A stretch of DNA of 64,000 nt from Brachyhypopomus gauderio (Eukaryota; Chordata; Actinopteri; Gymnotiformes; Hypopomidae). Shown one piece after another: positions 49,862 through 60,222 of the stretch (its first letter is position 1; each line of letters opens with the position of its first letter). The position numbers were made by a program, and so were the translations under genes. The notes below the pieces were generated by a model that saw nothing but the letters and a program-made list of their open reading frames with translations, did no database searches and was not told the origin of the DNA. The stretch covers positions 12,281,027-12,345,026 of the forward strand of contig NC_135228.1 of NCBI RefSeq assembly GCF_052324685.1. Reading direction: 5' to 3'.

Positions 49862-50370
49862 GTTGCTTTGTGTTTCAGGTTTGAAAAGTACTTTAAAAGG
49901 CTTATAATTCGCTTCAGGTGCCATTTACTGATTGTGATTCCCCACTGTGCAAGGGAAGCTACAACGTCCTCATGACGCACAAGCAAATAAGATCTAATAA
50001 ACGTATCTCTGTTCATTGTGGCATAAATCTAAACAATCAAAGTATATACAGTTTCAGGGAACTGTTACTGCCTCTCTCCTTGTATCTGCAATGTATGTGC
50101 TTAGGTCAGTAGGGTTTGCAAATGAATGAATGAAAACGTGCGCACTATTAAAACAAAACGTGCGCACGAATTGTTAATCGTGTGAACGAATTACTAAATC
50201 GCGAGCACGAGTTTAATTAAAACGTGCGCATGATTAAAACAAAACATGCGCACGAATTAATAAATCGTAAGCATGAATTACAGAAAACGTGCGCTCGAAT
50301 GATAAAACGTTGCTTCGTTTAATTTTTATTTTTTACCCATGTCCCCTCCCGGGCTCCGTACATGTCCGTT

Positions 50371-50797
50371 CGTTCCCCAAAAGAAAACATCTTAAGAGTG
50401 TGGAATGTGATCATTGCCTTGTCATCGCTGGGATCCGTATCTGTGACTCTGTTTGAGGTAAGGCACATTTTCCTCTTTGTTCCGTTTTGTGTTCTTGTAT
50501 AGTCAGTATTGTATTGTTCTTGTATAGTAACTGTTGACCTGCGCACTAACGATGGGCACATATTTGCGTGTTGTGTAGTATTACATCGTCAGTTGCAGTA
50601 ATAATAAAAAAGGATGAGGTTGTGGGTTTGGTTGTAGTTAGTGGTGGTGAGATGGTCGGGGTGAAAATATAATTATGAATTGTATAAATCTTGTTTGCTA
50701 CAGGTAAAAGCTGCCCCATTATTCTATTGATTTATTAATGTCATAATTATTAGTCTAATCAGTCTACCGGAAAACGATCAACAAATTGATTAACAAG
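50371..50797. other. No feature recognised
   Basis: Unique-looking AT-rich sequence between the large inverted-repeat element and an hAT element. Confidence 0.4.
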
Positions 50798-51914
50798 CAG
50801 TGGCGTGCACAGACATTTTGGGGGGCAAGTGCTGGGGGGGGGGGGGGGGGGGGGGGTGAAGGGCACTTTTTAGCGCACGTGGAACACTTCATTATAAAAA
50901 AAAATTACAAGCACATGTTGAATGAAATTTGACTTTTATTTGTAACATTCTCTAAACGTGAGTTTTCAATGGAAAAAAGTCACGCAGCCGACTGATAAAA
51001 TTCATATTCAGTATTAACTATATACAGTCAAGTCCTTCAGTTAACTTCTGTTTACCCTCCACTCAGGGCCGGCGCCAGAACATATACAGTGAGGGGGCGT
51101 CAGAAAATTTCGGGGGGGGGGCAAACCATGAAGCGATTATTGTAAAATAATTGGGTCTTATTTTTTACATTGAGGGGGCGGGACACCTCGACTGAGGGGG
51201 CGACGCCTGTAAAGTAGGAGAAGGAGTTATAGGCTACTGAGTGTTGTCATTACATGAATGCAGATGGGCATTTTTCACAGGTAATGGGGAACTTCCCATT
51301 TCTTCTTTCACAAATGAATGTGTTAATTTATGTTGCCTACCAAAACCTATACAACAGAAGACGTTCAGCTTAATAGATTTGCAAACTCTACCTTAATTAT
51401 TTGTATGTGGACGTCTTCAGGTTATCTATCATTGATTTGGGCTAGAGCGACTAGTTTATGAGATGACCAGTCGGCTAAAATACTTAGTAGTTTGGTGCTG
51501 TATGAGACATTTTACTGCACAACAAAATGATTTCACGTTGGGCTTAGAGGGCAAACGGTACGATTTGACTTGATGTGTATGTGACCTGGCTGGTGGGGCA
51601 CGGGAGAAGAAGTCTATCTGTGACCGTGCGTGCTGTGCTGAAGACGCTTCCTTCCACTCGCTGAACTGAACTGCTGCTGCAGCGCATCTGGTGTTAAAGG
51701 AAGAGAGAGGTCGGGTGTGTGCGAGGTGGTGGCGCATTTCAGGGCATTGTTTTTAATCGCTCAGGTTTCCAAAAGATCATTTCAAACCGACCTCAGTAAA
51801 ATGATAATAATAATAGTTAAAAAAAGACGAAGTTTCAAAAGGGCACTTTCGTTGATAAAGGGCAGAGTTGGTGGTGCTTTAGCACCACCTGGTGTCTATG
51901 TGTGCATGCCACTG
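50798..51914. mobile_element. Non-autonomous hAT element, 1.1 kb
   Basis: The ends are CAGTGGCGTGCACAGACATT and GTCTATGTGTGCATGCCACTG-type, with an 8-bp TSD, TTAACAAG, at 50790-50797 and 51915-51922. It carries a 23-bp poly-G run and an inner GGGCCGGCGCCAGAA block at 51066 that resembles another hAT end. No transposase ORF. Confidence 0.92.
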
Positions 51915-52169
51915 TTAACAAGTATACCTCTTGGAAGACCCTGTATGGGGTCTACCAAAACTTGACCTGCATTTTTTTGGTTGCTCCTATGCTACATTAA
52001 CCACATCTGGTGGGATCTCCACAGAAGTTGGTATAAGATCTAAAACAGCATCTGACATGTTTTTCATTTCTCTGTAAGCACTGGATGCAGCCACTAGATT
52101 TCCATTTTTAATTTGAAACATTTAACATACCTTTTTCACCAGTTCACCTGAGAGCATAAAGATGAGTGT

Positions 52170-52407
52170 TTGCCAAAAAAAAAATCTAGTTTATTTACCT
52201 CTGATCCACATATATGATTCAATGAGTTACTAGTTCGCTCTGGCGCCAACCTCTGGCGATCGATCGATCGCGATATAATACTTAATTTGTGTCCATTTTA
52301 CACCCCGCCTGGGTAACAACTTGTGCCCCCCGTCAATAATTTACACTCGCCAACTCCCCCAGGTTAAAATCTCACTCCAAGCGATCTTGAAAAGTTGGCA
52401 ACCCTGC
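52170..52407 (+). mobile_element. GGGTTGCCAAC MITE, left end missing
   Basis: Shares TCTAGTTTATTTACCTCTGA, the GGCGATCGATCGATCGCGAT core and the right end AAAAGTTGGCAACCCTG with the reference copy. Confidence 0.85.
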
Positions 52408-53841
52408 TGAACATCATCTCACGCTTTTACATCGGATACGAGAGCCATGGAGTAGTTATAACAGACTCCAAACAAGTTAAATGCTGTCTGTTCTCCCCCT
52501 GGAAACATTAAGACACGTGTTCCCAGTTATGGGTTTCACACACGCAAATAGAGGTCTCAGGGTTTGTTCAACATAATATGTAGGGTAAACGCCCTCGTTA
52601 AGCTCACCCAAATCTAAAATTTGACATATTTAAAGCAAAGCCATTCTGTTTAGCAGATGTTAAGTTAAAATGAAAGATTAATCTCTCATGTAACAATGTT
52701 AATTTTAATGTTAGTAGTTTTACAATTTATAATAAAGTTATTAAAGTTTAAAAGTCAAAAGTCTGAGGTATGCTTAATGGGTACATTCTGTACCCTTTAA
52801 GCACACCCCTGTTCCAATTAAGCTCACAAGAATATTTTACATTTAAAATTATTGTTAATGTAAATAATTTCAATTATTTTTTATTTAAAATTTTATTTAG
52901 ACATGGAAAGTTGTTTGATCTCACTGAAAACCAGTAGCAAACCGTGACCATTAAACCTGGGCCCGCTCCCATCCCCCGAAAAAAAATTGTTTCCTTTCCT
53001 AATTAACTGCAATAAAAAAAATAATAAAAAACTGAGACGACAGTACAGATTTAGAAACGCAATAAACATATGTACTAGATAACTTCTTAAGCAAAATAAG
53101 GATCCAACAAAATAAGGTTCACAGCTCCGTGTTCCTCGGAAGCGGAATATGTAAACAACGCGCACGAGGGCATCAAAGGACTGAATCGAAACTAGCTAGC
53201 GGTGGTACGCTAACGACAGCTAGCGTCGCCACAGCGGGCGGAAATTATCATAGTTAAGCCCGCCCACTAAACGGGGAAGACCCCTCACCTTCCAACACCG
53301 ATTGAATAGACACGGGTGAATAATTTATTTGCTTATATTTCTGTAATTGTTTGTAAATGTCGATTGTCAAACTGTAAGTAGATAAAATAAAATTGGATAA
53401 ATTATGTTATATATATTTATGTTTTAAGAATATTTTAGGCCCTATGAGAGGGCGTAGAGGGCCCTGACGGTTCCCCACTGCTGAAAACATATGCAAAAGT
53501 GACATGATTATGTTCTGGAAAACCACAAAAATAATAATATGAGAGGAAAGTGATAGTGAATGAAATATTTTTTATTAAAATTCATGTAACCATAACCAGA
53601 TGCCCTAAAAGATATAAGCCAACACACAAAAACTTAGTTTTGTCTTGGTTTTGTCATCTTAACTCTGTAAAAAATAAGATAATGCTAATTATTTTACCAT
53701 AATTTATACAGAAAACTGACAGTGATTGTTTTTAGACCATAAATGAACTATTCACATAGGCAGTCTATGTAAGTGAGCTTAACCCATCTGTGCAGTCAGA
53801 ACACACAAACACACACTAGTGATTACTAGGGGGCTGTGGAT
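52408..53841. other. Intergenic; contains dispersed repeat copy 2
   Basis: Apart from the repeat at 52940-53238 (listed separately), this is AT-rich DNA with no gene or repeat I can name. Confidence 0.4.
52940..53238 (-). repeat. 300-bp dispersed repeat, copy 2
   Basis: Reverse complement of 18598-18900. Both copies end at GCTAGCGTCGCCACAG and share the oligo-A/T core and the GTTCACAGCTCCGTGTTCC-type block. Confidence 0.8.
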
Positions 53842-54775
53842 TAGGGCTGAACGATTAATTGCATTTGCGATAATTTCGCGATTTTTTAAAACGCGATTGT
53901 CTAATCGCACAGGCTGCGATTTAAACTGGTCACGTGACTTGGGAGCGAGCCGAGGACGAACGGAGCAAACCCGAGCAGGAGGCAGGGAGGTGGAGAAGTG
54001 AAGTTAACACAGCGCACTTTAACTTGTTGCACAATGGCTTCAGGCTCGACAGAAGCTGACACAACTGAAAGTCTAATACCAAAGAGGGGCAGCACATAAG
54101 TTGTGTGAAATTACTTTGGCTTTTAAAAAGATGCTGCTCAACGTCAGGTACCCTGCAAAACATGCCTTGCTACTGTTGCTACGACGCGAGGTAACACTAC
54201 AAACCTTCAGCATTAAAAAAACACCACAAAGCCTCGTATGATATTTGTAAGGCTAAAATGCCAACGACCAGTGCTGCATCTTCAAATACGCCAAAGTGTT
54301 TCTCTGCGCTTATACAGCTTTAGTATGCGGTGAGCAGCGAAATACCGTAAAATCACGCATATAAGCGCAATAAGATTTAAGGCGCGGATGAATCGCGAAA
54401 GCGCAGATAGCTTGACCGGTCCAGCAGACAGGGTTCACTGACCGAACCGTTTGAAAGTGTAACTCCTTATGGATGTAATTAGAAGCGGCACGCTGAAATA
54501 ACTCGGGCTGTAACGAAGTTCATAGTGAAAGACATGATGCCCGTTAATATAGTGAACAAGCCCGGCTTCATGGCTTTGTTAAACACACTGGATATGCGCT
54601 ACCAAATGCCCTCACGCACATATTTTAGCCAAGTTGCTATACCTGCAGGGCTGCCAACTCTCACGCATTGAGCATCTTAGACTAAAAAATTAGTAGTTCG
54701 CTCTGGCGCCAACCACAGGCGATCGATCGATCACGATATAATAATAATACTTAAATTTAGTCCATTTTACACCCA

Positions 54776-55577
54776 GTGGCGGACTTAGCAATTTGGAGGC
54801 TCAAGGCGAATTTAGCTAGGGGGCCCATCAACATTAATATGCGAGAAATAAGTTCAGGTTCACACTACAAGATTTTAGGCTGGTTTTTCAGTCGCCGACT
54901 GTTTTTGTAGATCGCCGACAGAAACTGTGGTCGGACGCAAATCGGGGATCATTCGGCGCTCGCTCAGTCGTGTAGTGTGAACTGCTGATAGACGCTCGCC
55001 GAGCCGTCGCCGAGTGGTCGCCAACTCATCGCAGACGACCGGCAGATATCTAGCATGTTTAATATCTAGCATGTTTCATATCTAGCCCAGTCGGCGACTG
55101 TGAGTCAACAGCAGCGTCTAGCTTCATACAACTTTACTACAAGACTGTGTTTAAGTTATTGTGACAGCACTGGAGAAATAGTGCGATTGACTATATCTAT
55201 GTTGGGACTATGGAGTGGTTAAACGGTAAAAAAAATAATAATAACGAAAATGTGGAGTACATGTATGTTGTTTTTATTTTCTTCGTGGTGTTGCTGGTTC
55301 TCGCGAGTGTTTCATTTTCGTGTTCTCGTGTTTTTGGACGGCAGCCAGATGAGTCGGCGATTCCCCAGTCGTTTAATTCGTGAGCCCACGTCACCGATCA
55401 ATCATGTAGTGTGAAAGCCACAACTGAAAGACTTGCGATTACAGCACAACCAGTCGTGTAGTGCGAACGGCACAAAAACCTGACGACTGAAAAGTCGTGT
55501 AGCGTGAACCTGGCTTTAGCTAGACAAGGGGGCCCTACAGTGGGAGGGGCCCAAGGCAATTGCCTAGCAACGCCTCT
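54776..55577. mobile_element. Inner hAT-like element with its own foldback insert
   Basis: It begins CAGTGGCGGACTTAGCAATT and ends CCTAGCAACGCCTCTATG. Inside, TCAGGTTCACACTACAAGAT and GTCGTGTAGCGTGAACCTGG form inverted ends of a further insertion rich in GTCGCCGA and AGTCGTGTAG words. Borders are approximate. Confidence 0.6.
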
Positions 55578-55605
55578 ATGCAAAGACCGCCTCTGTTTAC
55601 ACCCA

Positions 55606-55628
55606 CCCCCCCCCCCCCCCCCCCCCCC
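55606..55628. repeat. Poly-C tract
   Basis: 23 consecutive C. Confidence 0.95.
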
Positions 55629-55755
55629 GAAACAGAGTTTCCTGAAGTGGAACAATGGGGAAAAAATCGCGATTTTAAATCGCAATCGCAATTTATAGAT
55701 AAAAAATTGCAATTAGACTATTTTCCAAAATCGTTCAGCCCTACTGTGGATCACA

Positions 55756-55918
55756 TGTGCCCAGAGTGGTGGGCAGCCCTACCCCGGCGCCCGGGGAGCA
55801 GTTGGGCTTAGGTGCCTTGCTTAAGGGCACCTCAGTCATGGCCTCAGGTCTGGCAATCGAACCCACGACCCTCCGGTCACAAGACCAGTTCCCTACCACC
55901 AGGCCATGACTGCCCCCT
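55756..55918 (-). mobile_element. tRNA-derived SINE
   Basis: The minus strand reads a Pol III A-box-like TGGCCTGGTGGTAGG, then a B box GGTCGTGGGTTCGATTGCC, then AGGTGCCCTTAAGCAAGGCA, the usual order of a common fish SINE. It does not fold as a complete tRNA gene. Confidence 0.75.
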
Positions 55919-56036
55919 GTTGGTTTGCAAAGCCCCATCTGTGTTTGATTTAATTGAAAAACATTACTGTAGATTCAGAATTATTGACACTCCTTGATAA
56001 ATATGGGGGGAAAACATACCTAATCTGCTTTTTTAT

Positions 56037-57199
56037 ATTGCCAAAGTATTCTCTCATTTTCCTTGACTCATAGGAGCTTAAGTGATATCCCATTCCTAAT
56101 TCATAGAATTCAATATGATGTTGGTCCACCCTTTTCAGCTAGCTTCAATTCTTCTGGGAAGGCTGTCCACAAGGTTTAGGAGTGTATTTATAGGGATGTT
56201 AGACGAGAAGGCCTGGCTCTCCGTCTCTGCTCTATTTCATCCCAAAGGTGTTCTATCGGGTTGAGGTCAGGACTCTGTGCAGCCCAGTCAAGTTCATTAT
56301 GGTCTTTATGGACCTTGCTTTGTGCACTGGTGCACAGTCATGTTGGAAGAGGAAGGGACCAGCTCCAAACTGTTCCCACAAAGTTAGCATGGAATTGTCC
56401 AAAGTGTCTTCGTATGCTGAAGCATTCTGAGTTTTTTTCACTCAAAGAGGCCAAGCCCAGCTCCAGAAAAACAACCCCACACAATAATCCCCCCTCCACC
56501 AAACTTTACACTTGGCACAATGCAGTCAGAGAAGTACTGTTCTCCTGGCAACCGCCAAACCCAGACTCAGCCATCCGATTGCCAGATGGAGAAGCGCGAT
56601 TCGTAACTCCAGAGAACGCATCTCTACTGCTCTAGAGTCCAGTGGCAGAGTGCTTTACACCACTGCATCTGATGCTTTGCATTGCATTTGGTGATGTATG
56701 GCTTGGATGCAGCTGTTCGACCATGGAAACCTTTTCCATGAAGCTCTCTGCGCACTGTTCTTGAGCTAATCTGAAAGCCACATGAACTTTGGATATCTGT
56801 AGTGATTGACTCTGCAGAAAGTTGGTGACCTCTTTGCACTATGTGCATCAGCATCTGCTGACCCTGCTCCATCAGTTTACACGGCCTACCGCTTCGTGGC
56901 TGAGTTGCTGTCCTTCCCAAACACTTCCCTTTTTTTATAATACAGCTGATAGTTCTCTGTGGAATATTTAGGAACGAGGAAATTTCACGACTGGATTTGT
57001 TGCACAGGTGCATCCTATCACAGCTTGACGCTGGAATTCACTGAGCTCCTGAAAGCGACATATTCTTTCACCTATGTTTGTAAAAACAGTCAGCATGCCT
57101 AGCTGTTTAATTTTATACACCTGTGGACATAGAAGTGATTGGAACACCTGATTCCAATGATTTGGATGGGTGAGCAAATATTTGGCAATATAGTGTATT
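56037..57199 (-). mobile_element. Tc1/mariner element, decayed, 1.2 kb
   Basis: The ends are TTGCCAAAGTATTCTCTC and AAATATTTGGCAATATAGTG. The minus strand keeps the N-terminal helix-turn-helix region (MHLCNKSSREISSFLNIPQR, ISSRTVRRELHGKGFHGRTA) at 56624-57013. The catalytic stretch FLFQHDCAPVHKARSI is at about 56330. Deletions and frameshifts between them make it inactive. Same family as 24443-25279. Confidence 0.87.
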
Positions 57200-57575
57200 T
57201 ATATATGGAAAACTTTAGGTGCTTCAGTTTACCCTTGTCATTTAGTGGTGTCTTCTTCAAAAACACCACTGGTGTAGATTTGGTGTTTCCTAAATTAAGA
57301 AAATATATCTTTCCGACTGTTCTATTTTTTATAATGTAGTAACATTTTTATAATGTAGTAAAAATTAATTAATTCAATACAACTGCAATTACACCTTGCA
57401 ATTTACAATATTCTTGTTTATTATAGCCATCTGTTTTTGATGTGGACAGAGACATATTTTTACTTACCATGATTATTGAGTACCTCCAAATGGTTGAGGT
57501 AATGAATAAAATATTTTATAACAGCTTGTTGTCACGTTACGGTCCCCGAACCCTTCCTTTGGGGCGTGTGTTAAC

Positions 57576-59952
57576 TGTAACAAACCTGGCTGAGCAGGTG
57601 GGACGCATATGCAGCTTTCAAGAGGTTTAATATAAACAACTGACACAAAAACAGCACAAGTCATACAAAGACCAAAGATAACAAGAACTAACACAAAAGA
57701 AGCAAGACTCACAAGTCATAGACACAAACCAATACTCATGACTTACACTGTACAGCTAACAACGTTCAATAACCCACAACCACAGAGACCAAACACAGGA
57801 CTTAAATACATCAACTAAACAAGGGACACAACAAGACACACCTGAAAGTGATAACAAGGGGCAGAGAACACGGCAGGGGTGTGAAAACAGAGACAACTAG
57901 GAAATGTCAAAATAAAAGACACTCAAACACACAGAGAATAAAACAAAAGACAAGACTGACAGGGGGGAGGCAGGACCACATGACAGAACCCCCCTCCAAG
58001 GCGCGCCGCACCGAGGCGTGCAACGGAAACCAAACAAAAAAACCCAACATCAAACACAGACAGGCGTAACCACACCAAGAACAGGAGATGAAAGACACGC
58101 AGGGAACCGGGGCAAAGGCACTGAGGAGAACACACCAGGAACAGAGGACCTAGGGGCAAAAGAAGGCACAGAGGACAAAGGGCCAGGGGACACAAACACA
58201 GGAGCGGAAGGCTGAGGGGGACAGGCAAACGGGACCTCGGGAGACACGACAGGGCTAGGGCGAGCAACAGAAACAGGATCGGAACGGGGAACAGGGAACG
58301 AGGCAGAGACAGAGGCAAAAATACTCTGGAACACAGACACATGGACAGGAATGGGTGACAACTCGAGGAACAGACACGGGCACAGGGATGGAAACAACAA
58401 CACCGGAGACAGAAACGGGCACGGGCACTCGAACAACGACAGCATCATGCACAGAGACAGGGAACAAAACAAAACCAGGCACAGAACAGGGCAAAAACGG
58501 GGACACAGGCACAGACGGGGAACCAACACTAGGGGGAGCAAAAACAACGTCCACATCGGGCCCACCGGCGGGCGGAACAGTCACTGTGGGCCCTGAGAGG
58601 GCACAAGAAACAGAAGTGGGCCCCAGGCAGGCCCCAGGAACGTCGGCAGGCCCCAGGCAGGCCCCAGGAACGACAGGCGGCGGTGACCCCTTCCGGGTCG
58701 CGGGAACAGGCGGCGGTGACCCCTTCCGGGTCGCGGGAACAGGCGGCACGGGTGCAAGCCTCTCCTGGGCCTCCGGCACGGGTACAGGCCTCTCCCGGGC
58801 CTCCGGCGCGGGTGTAGGCCTCTCCCGGGCCGGAGGCGCGGGTGCAGGCCTCTCCCGGGCCGGAGGCGCGGGTGCAGGCATCTCCTGAGCCTCCGGCACG
58901 GGTGCAGGCCTCTCCTTGCCCTCCGGCTGCGGTTCTGGAGGCGCCGTGGCCGCTGGCTGCGGGTGTGGAGGAGACAGGATTGCCCCTGCGCCACCCCTCA
59001 GTCCCCTCGTCCTCCCCTCATTGCCCATGGGGTCAGACAGAGGAGACGTGAGGACCTGCACAGGCCCCCAGCCCCCCCAAAAAAAAAGTCTTGGGATGGT
59101 CCACCACCGACACGTTGTAAGACCCGGGGACAACACCAGAGAAACGTGCCTGTAAAAGCCTGAAAAAGCCCTCTACCGTCCAGGCTTCCTCAGTCCTGTG
59201 GGTAAGGACAATGTTTGCCCAGTCCAGCACTTTACCCACTAGTCTCGTCCTCAGAAACAGTATGAGGACCATGTCTGGCGGCTGAGGGCACATTAAAAAC
59301 TGGAAATAAGCCTTGCTCTGTAACACAAAGCCATCGGCTGAATCCTCCTCACCATCATATATGTCTGAGCAGTGAGTCAGTGAGGGCAGCGCAATGGGTC
59401 TTCCCGTAGCGTCCAGGGCAAGACATGACTGTAGCAGTCTAGTTGTGCCACGTAGTCCTCCACACCCTTGGGAGGGGGTAGGCTAGGCACTGGTCTCACT
59501 CCCGTATCTGCTGCGTCCATGATGAAGGTGGGTTATTCTGTAACAAACCTGGCTGAGCAGGTGGGACGCATATGCAGCTTTCAAGAGGTTTAATATAAAC
59601 GACTGACACAAAAACAGCACAAGTCATACAAAGACCAAAGATAACAAGAGAACTAACACAAAAGAAGCAAGACTCACAAAAGTCATAGACACAAACCAAT
59701 ACTCATGACTTACACTGTACAGCTAACAACGTTCAATAACCCACAACCACAGAGACCAAACACAGGACTTAAATACATCAACTCAACAAGGGACACAACA
59801 AGTCACACCTGAAAGTGATAACGAGGGGCAGAGAACACGGTAGGGGTGTGAAAACAGAGACAACTAGGAAATGTCAAAATAAAAGACACTCAAACACACA
59901 GAGAACAAAACAAAAGACTAGACTGACAGGGGGGAGGCAGGACCACATGACA
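57576..59952 (-). mobile_element. Complete non-autonomous LTR retrotransposon, nested
   Basis: Two direct LTRs, 57576-57985 (410 bp) and 59539-59952 (414 bp), are nearly identical. The TSD TTAAC is at 57571-57575 and 59953-59957. On the minus strand the LTR runs TGTCATGTGG...GTTTGTTACA. The polypurine tract GGAGGGGGG adjoins the left LTR, so transcription is leftward. The 1.55-kb interior encodes a gag-like remnant and no protease, reverse transcriptase or integrase. It splits the LTR of the host element. Confidence 0.95.
58000..59515 (-). pseudogene. Gag-like ORF remnant with proline-rich repeats
   Basis: Just inside the 5' LTR (right side) an ORF begins MDAADTGVRPVPSLPPPKGV but stops after about 47 codons. 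Another frame continues as RLVGKVLDWANIVLTHRTEE and FFRLLQARFSGVVPGS (59033-59326), which resembles the retrotransposon gag domain. Downstream (58255-59136) is a long frame of PAPPARERP-type and PVPATRKGSPP repeats. No zinc knuckle or pol motif is seen. Frameshifts suggest it depends on proteins from other elements. Confidence 0.65.
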
Positions 59953-60222
59953 TTAACGTTGTCTGCGTCTATTCGTCTGCGTCAGTGTATCTCCGTGGGT
60001 GCGGGTGTGTCTTATAATTATCCTTCTCACCTGTGGCTCGTCTCGTCATCACGTGGGGTTGATGTGGTCTGTCTATTTAATGTGCGTTCGCACATTATCT
60101 GTTGCGCAATATCTGTGCATAATAAACGTAACGTTGTTGGTCTGAAACCAGCGGACTCATGTCTCGTCTGTCTCTCCGGTGCCACCGTTACAGAACGACG
60201 AGCCGACAAGAGACACCAAACC

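Larger units (their letters stand above)
46668..50370. mobile_element. Large inverted-repeat (foldback-like) element
   Basis: 46668-46905 plus 47710-47960 is the reverse complement, with changes, of 49866-50370. The outer part of each arm is built of degenerate units such as CGTGCGCACGAATT. The inner part includes CACAATGAACAGAGATACGT on the left and its reverse complement on the right. The left arm is split by 46911-47705. The interior holds a (TG)n minisatellite and a solo LTR. No transposase found. Confidence 0.6.
53842..55743 (+). mobile_element. hAT transposon with nested insertions, 1.9 kb
   Basis: The ends are TAGGGCTGAACGATTAATTG and AAAATCGTTCAGCCCTA, with the 8-bp TSD CTGTGGAT at 53834-53841 and 55744-55751. 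Near 54033-54230 the plus strand keeps the start of a BED zinc-finger hAT transposase (MASGSTEADTTESLIPKRGS, then CKTCLATVATTRGNTTN) with stops. The rest of the transposase is gone. Inside lie a partial MITE (54648-54780) and another hAT-like element (54776-55577), which itself contains an inverted-repeat insert (54853-55516). Confidence 0.9.

Noticed and set aside
55852..55920. Possible tRNA gene on the minus strand
   Set aside because: A- and B-box-like motifs are present, but no cloverleaf closes, and the flank is a known SINE tail pattern.
58255..58888. Plus-strand Thr/Gly-rich frames opposite the gag-like region
   Set aside because: They are antisense to the transcribed strand, as set by the polypurine tract and the gag-like frame.
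59815..60222. Upstream extension of the acidic ORF
   Set aside because: It runs through the nested LTR and the rest of the host LTR. The natural start is the ATG at 60223, just after the LTR.
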